Assembly: GCA_905197955.1 (NCBI GenBank)
Contig: CAJKAR010000093.1
Location: forward strand, 1 to 5,299
Direction: 5' to 3'
DNA: 5,299 nt
Source of the DNA: an uncultured Lentisphaeria bacterium
Lineage (GTDB): Bacteria > Verrucomicrobiota > Lentisphaeria > Victivallales > UBA1829
The notes beneath the pieces were generated by a model. The model was given only the letters and a program-made list of their open reading frames with translations. It did not search any database and was not told the origin of the DNA. The translations under genes were made by a program, and so were the position numbers. Of this stretch, positions 1-5,299 are shown one piece after another. Every line of letters starts with the position of its first letter. The first letter of the stretch is position 1.

Positions 1-18
1 TAGTTTCATGTTTAAATC

Positions 19-32
19 AAGGGCATCTCTAT
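19..32. repeat. Left terminal inverted repeat of the IS5-family element
   Basis: AAGGGCATCTCTAT pairs with the right end at 1290-1303, with mismatches only at repeat positions 6 and 8. Only 18 bases of flanking DNA lie outside it in this window. This repeat also forms most of the left arm of the hairpin at 24-55. Confidence 0.7.
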
Positions 33-55
33 TTATTCGGGGATAAATTGAGATG
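24..55. other. Stem-loop at the IS left end
   Basis: CATCTC (24-29) pairs with GAGATG (50-55). After one T-T mismatch (30/49), ATTTAT (31-36) pairs with ATAAAT (43-48), leaving a TCGGGG loop. That gives 12 Watson-Crick pairs in 13 positions, starting inside the terminal repeat. Such a structure could block translation on transcripts that read in from outside, or could be part of transposase binding. Both roles are inference; only the pairing is seen. Confidence 0.6.
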
Positions 56-113
56 ACGCTGGCAAAGGAACGCGAGAGGATGTACATTACAGCATCAATG
101 ACAGGAGGACAGG

Positions 114-1133
114 ATGCTGAACGGATTATTTGACATAGACAATCGTCTGGATTATCTGACGGAGAACGGCGATATGCTGCCGCGCCTGAAAGAACTTGTG
201 CCGTGGGAGAAATTCCGCAGAGATCTTGAGGTCATATACGACCATGAACGCAAGAGCAATGCCGGGCGCAGACCGTTCGATGTCGTGATGATGTTCAAGA
301 TACTGATTCTGCAATCGCTGTACAATCTGAGCGATGACGAGATGGAATATCAGATCATGGATCGGTTGAGTTTCATGCGTTTTCTGGATATGGCACTTGA
401 CAGCCGTGTTCCCGATGCGAAGACGATCTGGCTCTTCCGTTCGAAACTGGAGGAGCATAAGCTCATACGGAAGCTGTTTGACAAGTTCAATGCTTTCCTT
501 GCCGAATCCGGTTTTGTGGCTCGCAAGGGACAAATCGTTGATGCGACAATTGTTCGCGTGCCGATTCAGCGTAACACCAGAGAAGAAAATGAGGCTATCA
601 AGGCAGGAAATCCGCCAGTTGAAAACTGGAGTGACGCAAAGAAATGTCAGAAAGATACGGATGCCCGTTGGACGCAGAAACGAGGCAAGAATTATTTTGG
701 TTATAAGAATCATATTGAGGTCGATGTTCAGCACAAGATCATCCGGGATTACAAAGTTACGGATGCCTCCGTTCACGACAGCAATGTGTTTGAAGAGCTT
801 CTCGATGAAAGCAACACCAGCCGGGATGTTTATGCGGACAGCGCGTATCGTTCAGCGAAGAGCGAGGCGAATCTGAAGGAGGGCAGATTCCGGGCGCATC
901 TGCAGAGAAAAGGATGCAAAGGACATCCGTTGACCTCATGGGAGAAACAAGGGAACCGGACAAGAGCCAGGACTCGTTCCAGAATAGAACATATATTCGG
1001 GGCCATGACACAGCGAGCCGGAAATCTCATTCTGAGGTCCATCGGGATAAGCAGGGCGGAAGTGAAGCTGGGATTACGCAACATCGCATACAACATGGAG
1101 AGATTCTGCTTTTTGATGAGGCAGACCGCATAA
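114..1133 (+). CDS. IS5-family transposase (DDE type)
   Basis: This 339-residue transposase would cut and join the ends of its own element by DDE (RNase H-fold) chemistry. Residues about 45-120 form the N-terminal IS5-type domain (DUF772-like), with the run MFKILILQSLYNLSDDE, then DRLSFMRFLDM and PDAKTIWLFR. The catalytic half follows: D143 in VDATIV, D242 in YADSAY and E292 in RIEHIFG, with R288 placed four residues before the glutamate as expected for the family. The lysine often found seven residues after the glutamate is T299 here. The start is supported by AGGAGG at 103-108, five bases upstream. The frame is intact to the family's normal length, so the protein is probably functional. It is the only gene in the element, and no programmed frameshift is needed. 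Confidence 0.95.
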   Translation: MLNGLFDIDNRLDYLTENGDMLPRLKELVPWEKFRRDLEVIYDHERKSNAGRRPFDVVMMFKILILQSLYNLSDDEMEYQIMDRLSFMRFLDMALDSRVPDAKTIWLFRSKLEEHKLIRKLFDKFNAFLAESGFVARKGQIVDATIVRVPIQRNTREENEAIKAGNPPVENWSDAKKCQKDTDARWTQKRGKNYFGYKNHIEVDVQHKIIRDYKVTDASVHDSNVFEELLDESNTSRDVYADSAYRSAKSEANLKEGRFRAHLQRKGCKGHPLTSWEKQGNRTRARTRSRIEHIFGAMTQRAGNLILRSIGISRAEVKLGLRNIAYNMERFCFLMRQTA

Positions 1134-1229
1134 AAGGAGGTTTTCCGGACAAAAAACAAATAAAATGTCGGCTTTTTCAGTCGAGGATCCTTGAAGAAGA
1201 GAAGTCAAAGCGTTAACGTAAAACACAGA

Positions 1230-1250
1230 AAAATCTCATTCGGAGATTTT
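1230..1250. other. Stem-loop near IS right end (possible transposase-gene terminator)
   Basis: AAAATCTC (1230-1237) pairs perfectly with GAGATTTT (1243-1250) around an ATTCG loop. It lies about 100 bases after the transposase stop and inside the element. The 3' arm ends in four Ts but no U-run follows, so it is at best a weak terminator. The loop region shares ATTCGG with the left-end hairpin (35-40 and 1238-1243). Confidence 0.45.
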
Positions 1251-1253
1251 CAA

Positions 1254-1276
1254 ACAGAAACAATCGGAATTTCTGT
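1254..1276. other. Second stem-loop near IS right end
   Basis: ACAGAAA (1254-1260) pairs with TTTCTGT (1270-1276) around a 9-base loop, three bases after the preceding hairpin and about 13 bases before the right terminal repeat. No U-run follows. It may be structural or part of a transposase-binding subterminal region. The role is not known. Confidence 0.4.
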
Positions 1277-1289
1277 CAAAAAGATATTG

Positions 1290-1303
1290 ATAGAGGTTCC
1301 CTT
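1290..1303. repeat. Right terminal inverted repeat of the IS5-family element
   Basis: ATAGAGGTTCCCTT is the inverted partner of 19-32 (12 of 14 matches). Similarity fades inward beyond the 14 bases (about 14 of 19) and stops immediately outside, which supports this as the element edge. Confidence 0.65.
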
Positions 1304-1378
1304 TATAGTAGTCCGGTTATGAATCAGAACCCATCGGGAGGAGCATTCCCGAATATGGAAGGAGTAAAAGAAGAATGA
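1304..1378 (+). other. Open frame from IS edge to the oxidoreductase start: gene tail or leader peptide
   Basis: From the IS edge a frame reads YSSPVMNQNPSGG and continues AFPNMEGVKEE before TGA at 1376-1378. That stop overlaps the ATG of the next gene as ATGA, the spacing typical of co-translated operon genes. Upstream, the frame stays open across the IS right end to a stop at 1214-1216. One reading is the 3' end of a gene cut by the element. The other is a short leader: ATG at 1319 has no ribosome site, but ATG at 1355 follows GGGAGGAG (1336-1343) at 11 bases and would encode MEGVKEE. A small stem (CGGGA 1335-1339 with TCCCG 1347-1351) holds part of that site in its loop. The peptide matches nothing I recognise. 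Confidence 0.35.
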
Positions 1379-2433
1379 GTGGAAAAATCAAAATCGGCAT
1401 CATCGGCTGTGGAACCATCGGTTCCGTTCACGCGGATGCGTACAGTAAAGTGAAGGATGCGGAACTTGTTGCTTTGTGCGACATCCTGCCGGACCGGCTG
1501 AAAGAAAAGGCGGAGCGTCACAAGGTTGCTGTCACCTATACCGATTACAAAGAACTTCTTGCAAATCCGGAAATTGATGCGGTCAGCGTCTGCGTGCCCA
1601 ACGACATGCATGCTCCGATTGCCTTCGACGCGTTCAAGGCGGGCAAGCATGTGATGCTGGAAAAGCCTATGACGCTCAACGCCGGACTGGGCAGAGAGAT
1701 CCTTAAGGCACGCGACGCATCCGGAAAACAGCTGCAGATGGGCATGGTCTGGCGGCAGACGCCGCAGGCGGAAGTCGTTCGCGACGCCATTGCCGGCGGC
1801 CGTCTCGGGGAAGTTTATCAGATTCGCGTGAAACTGATCCGCCGCCGGGGTATTCCCGGACTTGGCGGCTGGTTTACCACGAAAGCCCGTTCCGGCGGCG
1901 GAGGTTTGATTGACATCGCCGTTCACTTCCTGGATCTGGTCATGTGGATTACCAATTACTGGAACCCGACACGTGTCAGCGCCAGAACCTATGCCAAGTT
2001 CGGCAGTCCGATGAAGGACTATCATTACGTGAGCATGTGGGCCGGTCCGCCGGATTACAACGGAACGTTCGATGTGGACGATTATGCCGCCGGATTCATC
2101 CGTTTCGGTGAAAAAGCCACACTGTCCTTTGAAGTGGCATGGGCCTGCAACGCCGAGGATGAAAGCTATGTGGAATTTCTCGGCGACAAGGGCGGGGTGC
2201 GCGTCGGTGAAAGCAAAACCGTTCTCCGTACCGAAGTGGACAACATGATTGCCGATATCGATCTCAAATTCCAGAATGATCGCGACCGTTTTGCTGCGGA
2301 AATGGAAAAATTTGTCCAGGCTGTTCAGGGGAAGGGTGCCGTTGCCGCCACAGGTGAGGAGGCTCTTGTCACGATGTCCCTCCTGGATGCCATTTACAAA
2401 TCCAGCGAATTGAATCGCGAGGTTGAAATCTGA
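1375..2433 (+). CDS. Gfo/Idh/MocA-family NAD(P)-dependent oxidoreductase
   Basis: This 352-residue cytoplasmic dehydrogenase belongs to a family that oxidises or reduces hydroxyls of sugars, inositols and related compounds. Residues 5-120 are the Rossmann domain, with the dinucleotide motif GIIGCGTIG (8-16, glycines 11, 13 and 16) and the family EKP motif at 96-98. Residues from about 125 onward form the alpha/beta substrate domain. It includes the glycine-rich GGGGLIDIAVHFLDL segment, where D180 and H184, with K97, match the catalytic Lys-Asp-His set known from inositol dehydrogenases. The length is normal and all key residues are present. There is no signal peptide. The ribosome site is AAGGAG, with GGAG ending at 1364, ten bases from the ATG. 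The ATGA overlap with the frame upstream suggests translational coupling. The substrate cannot be told from sequence, and no transporter or sugar-pathway gene is visible alongside. Confidence 0.92.
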   Translation: MSGKIKIGIIGCGTIGSVHADAYSKVKDAELVALCDILPDRLKEKAERHKVAVTYTDYKELLANPEIDAVSVCVPNDMHAPIAFDAFKAGKHVMLEKPMTLNAGLGREILKARDASGKQLQMGMVWRQTPQAEVVRDAIAGGRLGEVYQIRVKLIRRRGIPGLGGWFTTKARSGGGGLIDIAVHFLDLVMWITNYWNPTRVSARTYAKFGSPMKDYHYVSMWAGPPDYNGTFDVDDYAAGFIRFGEKATLSFEVAWACNAEDESYVEFLGDKGGVRVGESKTVLRTEVDNMIADIDLKFQNDRDRFAAEMEKFVQAVQGKGAVAATGEEALVTMSLLDAIYKSSELNREVEI

Positions 2434-2483
2434 CGGCGGTTTCAACGGTTGAAGAACGAGATGTGCTTCTTCGGAAATTGCCG

Positions 2484-2518
2484 ATAAACGGAAAAATGCG
2501 CTGCATTTTTCCGTTTAT
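2484..2518. terminator. Perfect 16-bp stem-loop between convergent genes, likely two-way terminator
   Basis: The left arm (2484-2499, ATAAACGGAAAAATGC) and the right arm (2503-2518) are exact reverse complements around a GCT loop. It lies 50 bases after the oxidoreductase stop and 81 bases after the end of nadA on the other strand, the usual place for a terminator serving both. No U-run follows on either strand beyond the T5 inside the arm; on the plus strand an A-run (2519-2524) follows. Termination strength is therefore uncertain, but the pairing is unambiguous. Confidence 0.65.
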
Positions 2519-2546
2519 AAAAAAGATTCTGCGGTTCCGTTCCGCA
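2519..2546 (-). terminator. Candidate nadA terminator
   Basis: Read on the minus strand, TGCGG (2546-2542) pairs with CCGCA (2534-2530) around a 7-base loop. Five bases later comes a run of six Ts (2524-2519). It lies about 54 bases past the nadA stop. The stem is short and the T-run is not directly adjacent, so this is a weak intrinsic terminator that may work with the larger stem-loop at 2484-2518. Confidence 0.35.
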
Positions 2547-2599
2547 AGCCGGTCGCCTCAGGCGCAATCAATATTGCAATGTCGCGCATCCGGAGGAGT

Positions 2600-3505
2600 T
2601 CATTTGACGGCGAGCATTCGCTCAATCGGAAGAACCGCACGCTCCATGAGCTCCGGAGAAAGCTCTATGACATTGCGCATCTCAGCAAGGGTGTCGGCGA
2701 CCTCCCGCAGCGTGATTTTCTTCATGTTCGGACAGAGCATTTCCGGCTGGAGGCAGAAAAATTCCTTGCCCGGATTTTCCTTTTGCAGACGATGCAGAAT
2801 TCCGGTTTCGGTTCCGATGATGAACTGTGTTTTTGCCGATTCGCGCACATGACGGAGAATCCCGCCGGTGCTGAGGGAATCATCCGCCTCGGCAACAACT
2901 TCCGGTGTGCATTCCGGATGGACCAGGACTTCTGCTTCCGGATGAAGTCTGCGCGCTTCGCGCAGCATTTCCACTGTTACTTTGTTGTGGGTCGGGCAGA
3001 AGCCTTCCCAGAGTTCCATCGGGCGATTGAGTTTGTTCCGCATGTTTGCTCCGAGATTCCGGTCGGGGAGAAACATGATTTTCTTTTCCTCGGGAATGGA
3101 GCGGATGATTTTTTCCGCATTCCCGGATGTGCAGCAGATGTCCACCTGCGCCTTGACTTCGGCGGTGCTGTTGACATATGCAACAAGGACGGTGTCCGGA
3201 TTTGCCTTTTTATAAGCGGCGACCTCGGATGGATCCGCCATGTCCGCCATCGGGCAGCCGGAATAGAGATTCGGCAGAAGAACCGTTGAGTGCGGCGAGA
3301 GCAGTTTCGCGGTTTCGGCCATGAAGCGCACGCCGCAGAACACGATGACCGGAGCCTTGATCTCTTTTGCGCGGATGCTCAGCTCCAGCGAATCGCCTGT
3401 AAAGTCGGCAACGTCCTGAATGTCGCCGGTCACATAGTTATGAGCGAGTATGACTGCGTTGCGCTCTTTGCGCAAGGTCGCGATTTCCTGTGCGGTTGTC
3501 GGCAT
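2600..3505 (-). CDS. nadA: Quinolinate synthase NadA (short form)
   Basis: NadA condenses iminoaspartate with dihydroxyacetone phosphate to give quinolinate, the pyridine precursor in de novo NAD synthesis, using an oxygen-sensitive [4Fe-4S] cluster in the cytoplasm. The 301-residue protein matches the short form known from Thermotoga and lacks the longer N-terminus of the E. coli enzyme. Three cluster cysteines sit where expected, one per domain: C84 in YSGCPMADM, C170 in GFCPTHN and C258 in EMLCPNM. Other family signatures are AHNY (21-24), FTGDSLELS (35-43), HPEC (196-199), STGG (212-215) and GTETG (231-235). The start has AGAGGA about eight bases upstream on the minus strand. Its usual partners nadB and nadC are not in the window. 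It is divergent from hydE and converges on the oxidoreductase gene. Confidence 0.97.
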   Translation of the reverse strand: MPTTAQEIATLRKERNAVILAHNYVTGDIQDVADFTGDSLELSIRAKEIKAPVIVFCGVRFMAETAKLLSPHSTVLLPNLYSGCPMADMADPSEVAAYKKANPDTVLVAYVNSTAEVKAQVDICCTSGNAEKIIRSIPEEKKIMFLPDRNLGANMRNKLNRPMELWEGFCPTHNKVTVEMLREARRLHPEAEVLVHPECTPEVVAEADDSLSTGGILRHVRESAKTQFIIGTETGILHRLQKENPGKEFFCLQPEMLCPNMKKITLREVADTLAEMRNVIELSPELMERAVLPIERMLAVK

Positions 3506-3518
3506 CTTCTGTTTCCTC

Positions 3519-3548
3519 TTGCTTTGTTTGCTTTTCCCGTAATATACT
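3519..3548 (+). promoter_or_regulatory. Candidate sigma-70-type promoter for hydE
   Basis: TTGCTT (3519-3524) and TATACT (3543-3548) are separated by 18 bases, placing a transcript start near 3555, about 70 bases before the hydE ATG. The -10 box is five of six to consensus and the -35 box is weaker. A second pair in the same gap, TTGAAA (3551-3556) and TATTTT (3573-3578) with 16 bases between, is an alternative. Neither is tested. Confidence 0.4.
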
Positions 3549-3568
3549 CCTTGAAAAGAAAATGAAAA
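3541..3568 (-). promoter_or_regulatory. Candidate nadA promoter, overlapping the hydE promoter
   Basis: On the minus strand TTTTCA (3568-3563) and TATATT (3546-3541) lie 16 bases apart, giving a start near 3534 and a leader of about 30 bases. The -10 box shares bases with the -10 proposed for hydE on the other strand, so the two promoters would compete or be controlled together. The -35 match is weak. Confidence 0.35.
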
Positions 3569-3624
3569 GCAGTATTTTACTTTTTACGCCGTTTTCCATT
3601 TTTTACGTGAAACATGAGGACAAT

Positions 3625-4674
3625 ATGACCGATTCCGAACTGGAACAGCTTCTCGCACTTTCCGATCCGGCCGCAATTGCGGCTCTGTATGCCGATGCGT
3701 ATCGTGTGAAACTGGAATGCACCGGGAAACATGTCAGCATCCGCGGGCTGATTGAAATCAGCAACATCTGCCGGAAAAACTGTTACTACTGCGGGATTCG
3801 CTCCGGCAACGGCAAGGTGGAGCGCTTCCGGATTTCCAGGGAGGAGATTCTTGATACAGCGTTATGGGCATACCGTCATCATTTTGCCTCGCTGGTGCTT
3901 CAGTCCGGCGAAGTTGCATCGGAGACGTTTACGACATTCATCGAGGAGATTGTCCGGGAAATCTGCAAGCGTACGGAAAATGGCATGGGGATCACGCTAT
4001 CCCTTGGCGAGCAGTCGCGTGAAACCTACCGTCGCTGGCGGGAGGCGGGTGCGGCGCGTTATCTGCTCCGGATTGAGGCGTCCGATCCGGAACTTTACCG
4101 GAAACTTCATCCGTCGGATCACAGTTACGAAGCGCGCACGGCATGTCTGCGCATGCTTCGCGAACTGGATTATCAGGTCGGCAGCGGTGTGATGATCGGG
4201 CTTCCCGGGCAGACCATCCGGCATCTAGTGAAGGATCTGCGTTTTTTTCAGGAATACGATATCGACATGATCGGCATGGGGCCCTACATCCCGCATGAGG
4301 ACACGCCGCTCGGCGCGGGGATCCGTCTGACGGAGGACTATCGGAAGCACCAGCTTGAACTTGGCTTGAAGATGATTGCCTGCGCGCGCCTTCTGCTGCG
4401 GGATGTGAATATTGCTTCGACGACCGCGCTTCAGGCTCTTGATCCGCAGGGGAGAGAACTCGGGCTTCTTGCCGGAGCGAATGTCATCATGCCGAATCTG
4501 ACCGACACAGCCTATCGGAGCGGATATCTGCTTTATGCCGGAAAACCGGGGATGGACGAGAGTTCTGAATCCAGTCTTGAGGCATTGACGCGGAGCGTGG
4601 CGGCCGCCGGGGAGAGCATTCTCTGGGATGCCGCCGGTGATTCTCTTCATTATTTCCGACGGCATCGGCAGTAA
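3625..4674 (+). CDS. hydE: [FeFe]-hydrogenase H-cluster maturase HydE (radical SAM)
   Basis: HydE is a radical SAM enzyme that, with HydG and HydF, builds the diiron subcluster of [FeFe] hydrogenase. From the chosen start the protein is 349 residues, close to the Thermotoga enzyme. The CX3CX2C motif is C49-RKN-C53-YY-C56, followed by GIRSGN. Other family segments are VLQSGE (91-96), RIEASDPELYRKLHP (149-163), GVMIGLPGQT (188-197), GPYIPHEDTPLG (219-230), STTALQALDP (265-274) and GANVIMPNLT (284-293). Cysteines that hold a second cluster in some HydE proteins are absent: the C-terminal region reads YLLYAGKPGMDESSESS. That cluster is known to vary in the family. ATG 3625 has GAGGA four bases upstream. 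In-frame ATGs at 3490 and 3562 would add 45 or 21 residues of poor quality, the first inside nadA. No hydF, hydG or hydrogenase gene is adjacent. Confidence 0.93.
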   Translation: MTDSELEQLLALSDPAAIAALYADAYRVKLECTGKHVSIRGLIEISNICRKNCYYCGIRSGNGKVERFRISREEILDTALWAYRHHFASLVLQSGEVASETFTTFIEEIVREICKRTENGMGITLSLGEQSRETYRRWREAGAARYLLRIEASDPELYRKLHPSDHSYEARTACLRMLRELDYQVGSGVMIGLPGQTIRHLVKDLRFFQEYDIDMIGMGPYIPHEDTPLGAGIRLTEDYRKHQLELGLKMIACARLLLRDVNIASTTALQALDPQGRELGLLAGANVIMPNLTDTAYRSGYLLYAGKPGMDESSESSLEALTRSVAAAGESILWDAAGDSLHYFRRHRQ

Positions 4675-4881
4675 AAACGGGGATTGGATTTTTCCATTCT
4701 TATTTTCATTTTGTCCGGGATGCGGATGGCGGTCTGCCTGATTCCGAGATTTTCTGTCTGTGCTGTCTGTGTTTCGTTCTGAGTGGTTGCGTTTGTAATT
4801 CTGTCCGGAATTTGTCAGTGCAACGGGATCGACGGAAAGGATGCTGGATTCGATTCTTATGCGGGCTGCAGACGTCGGCTG
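4675..4881. other. Intergenic region after hydE, no gene seen
   Basis: About 207 bases separate the hydE stop from the promoter of the next gene. The first 45 are T-rich (runs at 4689-4693, 4702-4706 and 4711-4714) but carry no convincing stem before a U-run, so no terminator is called. A 9-bp tandem repeat lies at 4754-4771. Open frames here are shadows with no ribosome site or recognisable protein sequence. Confidence 0.5.
4754..4771 (+). repeat. Perfect 9-bp tandem repeat
   Basis: CTGTCTGTG occurs twice with no gap (4754-4762 and 4763-4771). It lies about 110 bases upstream of the -35 box of the regulator gene. It could be a direct-repeat operator or simple slippage in T/G-rich DNA. No function is supported. 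Confidence 0.6.
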
Positions 4882-4909
4882 TTGAAAAAAAACTTTGCGG
4901 TTGTATATT
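4882..4909 (+). promoter_or_regulatory. Promoter of the AraC-type regulator gene
   Basis: TTGAAA (4882-4887) and TATATT (4904-4909) lie 16 bases apart, each five of six to the sigma-70 consensus. Transcription would start near 4916, giving a leader of about 24 bases to the ATG at 4940. An in-frame ATG at 4895 falls between the two boxes and so would not be transcribed, which argues for the later start. Confidence 0.6.
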
Positions 4910-4939
4910 GCCGTGAATCTGAAAACAAGGATATCTCCG

Positions 4940-5284
4940 ATGGATGAATTGTCGTTCGATCTTCCGGAACTGCTGTATTTTGGATGCGGCAACTCTCCTT
5001 CCGCACAATTGCACCAGCACGCTTACTATCAAATTGAATATTGCCTGTGCGGACAGCTTTTCTGCAGAAGCAGGAACGAACGTTTCATTCTTTCTGCTGG
5101 AGAATACTGGCTGATTCCTCCGGAACAGCAGCACCAGTTTTTCGACAATCGCAATCCCTATGAATACCTCTCCATCAAATTCAACAGCTGGCTGGCTTTG
5201 TCTGAACAGCGCGGCAGTGATCCTGTTACCATTTATTATCTGAATTCAGTGCCGTCCCATAATTCTTTGAAATCGTCATTCTAA
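4940..5284 (+). CDS. AraC-family regulator, N-terminal cupin part only (probably frameshifted)
   Basis: The 114-residue product is the ligand-sensing, cupin-like half of an AraC-type transcription regulator. Visible family features are QLHQHAYYQIEYCLCG (23-38), with histidines 25 and 27, then LSAGEYWLIPPEQQHQF (51-67) and EYLSIKFN (75-82). Whole members are about 270-300 residues, with two C-terminal helix-turn-helix motifs; none is present here because the frame stops at 5284. Around 5270 another frame takes over as IVILTTLFE, which resembles the helix that follows the cupin in these proteins and stays open to the window edge. One missing base near the AAA at 5270-5272 would join the two. 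The start at 4940 has AAGGA eight bases upstream and a good promoter. The ATG at 4895 lies inside that promoter. As it stands the product could not bind DNA through the usual domain. Confidence 0.7.
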   Translation: MDELSFDLPELLYFGCGNSPSAQLHQHAYYQIEYCLCGQLFCRSRNERFILSAGEYWLIPPEQQHQFFDNRNPYEYLSIKFNSWLALSEQRGSDPVTIYYLNSVPSHNSLKSSF

Positions 5285-5299
5285 CCACCCTATTTGAGC

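Larger units (their letters stand above)
19..1303 (+). mobile_element. Complete IS5-family insertion sequence
   Basis: A 1285-bp element holds a single intact transposase gene. Its ends are imperfect inverted repeats: AAGGGCATCTCTAT on the left and, read inward from the right, AAGGGAACCTCTAT, matching at 12 of 14 positions. Size, single-gene layout and transposase family all fit IS5. I see no clean target-site duplication. The bases just outside the ends (left ..ATC, right TAT..) do not match at 2, 3 or 4 bp. Shifting the ends inward by one gives TCA against TTA, which is only a near match. The boundary is therefore inferred from the repeats and could be off by one or two bases. The IS5 subgroup is not assigned. 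Confidence 0.8.

Noticed and set aside
1287..1322. Outward promoter from the IS right end (TTGATA at 1287, TATAGT at 1304) driving the oxidoreductase
   Set aside because: The spacing between the boxes is only 11 bases, and no -10 box lies at 16-18 bases.
1324..2445. Long minus-strand open frame (373 codons) over the oxidoreductase gene
   Set aside because: It mirrors the plus-strand gene, has no recognisable domain, and the plus-strand protein has all family motifs.
2554..2564. Palindrome CGCCTCAGGCG after nadA
   Set aside because: It is short, with a one-base centre and no U-run. It is too common in such DNA to call.
2579..3289. Plus-strand open frame of 236 codons opposite nadA
   Set aside because: It is a shadow of nadA, whose cysteines and motifs are clear on the minus strand.
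3490..3624. N-terminal extension of HydE from the upstream ATGs at 3490 or 3562
   Set aside because: The first start lies inside nadA, and both add residues unlike HydE. ATG 3625 has a ribosome site and gives the family length.
4225..4992. Minus-strand open frame of 255 codons spanning the end of hydE and the gap
   Set aside because: Low-complexity basic sequence with no family resemblance. It overlaps hydE and the regulator promoter.

Overview
The window looks like ordinary bacterial chromosome of moderate GC content, carrying one insertion sequence and four other protein-coding loci. The gene mix fits an anaerobe: an [FeFe]-hydrogenase maturase (HydE), a short-form quinolinate synthase (NadA), a Gfo/Idh/MocA sugar-type oxidoreductase and an AraC-type regulator. 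Several Gfo/Idh and AraC genes together with HydE would suit a gut or sediment fermenter, for example in Lentisphaerota. That taxon is an inference from gene style, not from any marker gene.

Layout. Positions 19-1303 are an apparently complete IS5-family element: a 339-residue DDE transposase between imperfect 14-bp terminal inverted repeats, with a hairpin at the left end and two at the right end. Just past it, an open frame runs out of the element and stops in a 4-base ATGA overlap with the next gene. It may be the 3' tail of a gene the element interrupted, or a leader peptide. Positions 1375-2433 encode an NAD(P)-dependent Gfo/Idh/MocA oxidoreductase of unknown substrate. It converges on nadA (3505-2600, minus strand), and a perfect 16-bp stem-loop lies between the two gene ends. 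nadA is divergent from hydE (3625-4674, plus strand), and candidate promoters for both overlap in a 119-base gap. A 265-base gap after hydE holds a 9-bp tandem repeat and a convincing promoter for a final gene at 4940. That gene encodes the cupin half of an AraC-family regulator, but its frame stops at 5284, well short of the DNA-binding domain. Another frame continues with regulator-like sequence to the window end, so a frameshift is likely.

The genes do not form one pathway. NadA makes quinolinate for NAD synthesis. HydE helps build the H-cluster diiron site, and its partners HydF and HydG are not here. The oxidoreductase is probably catabolic. I found no CRISPR array, tRNA, rRNA or clear novel system. 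The points most worth a second look are the possible gene interruption at the IS right end, the frameshifted regulator, and the solitary HydE that lacks an accessory-cluster cysteine region.
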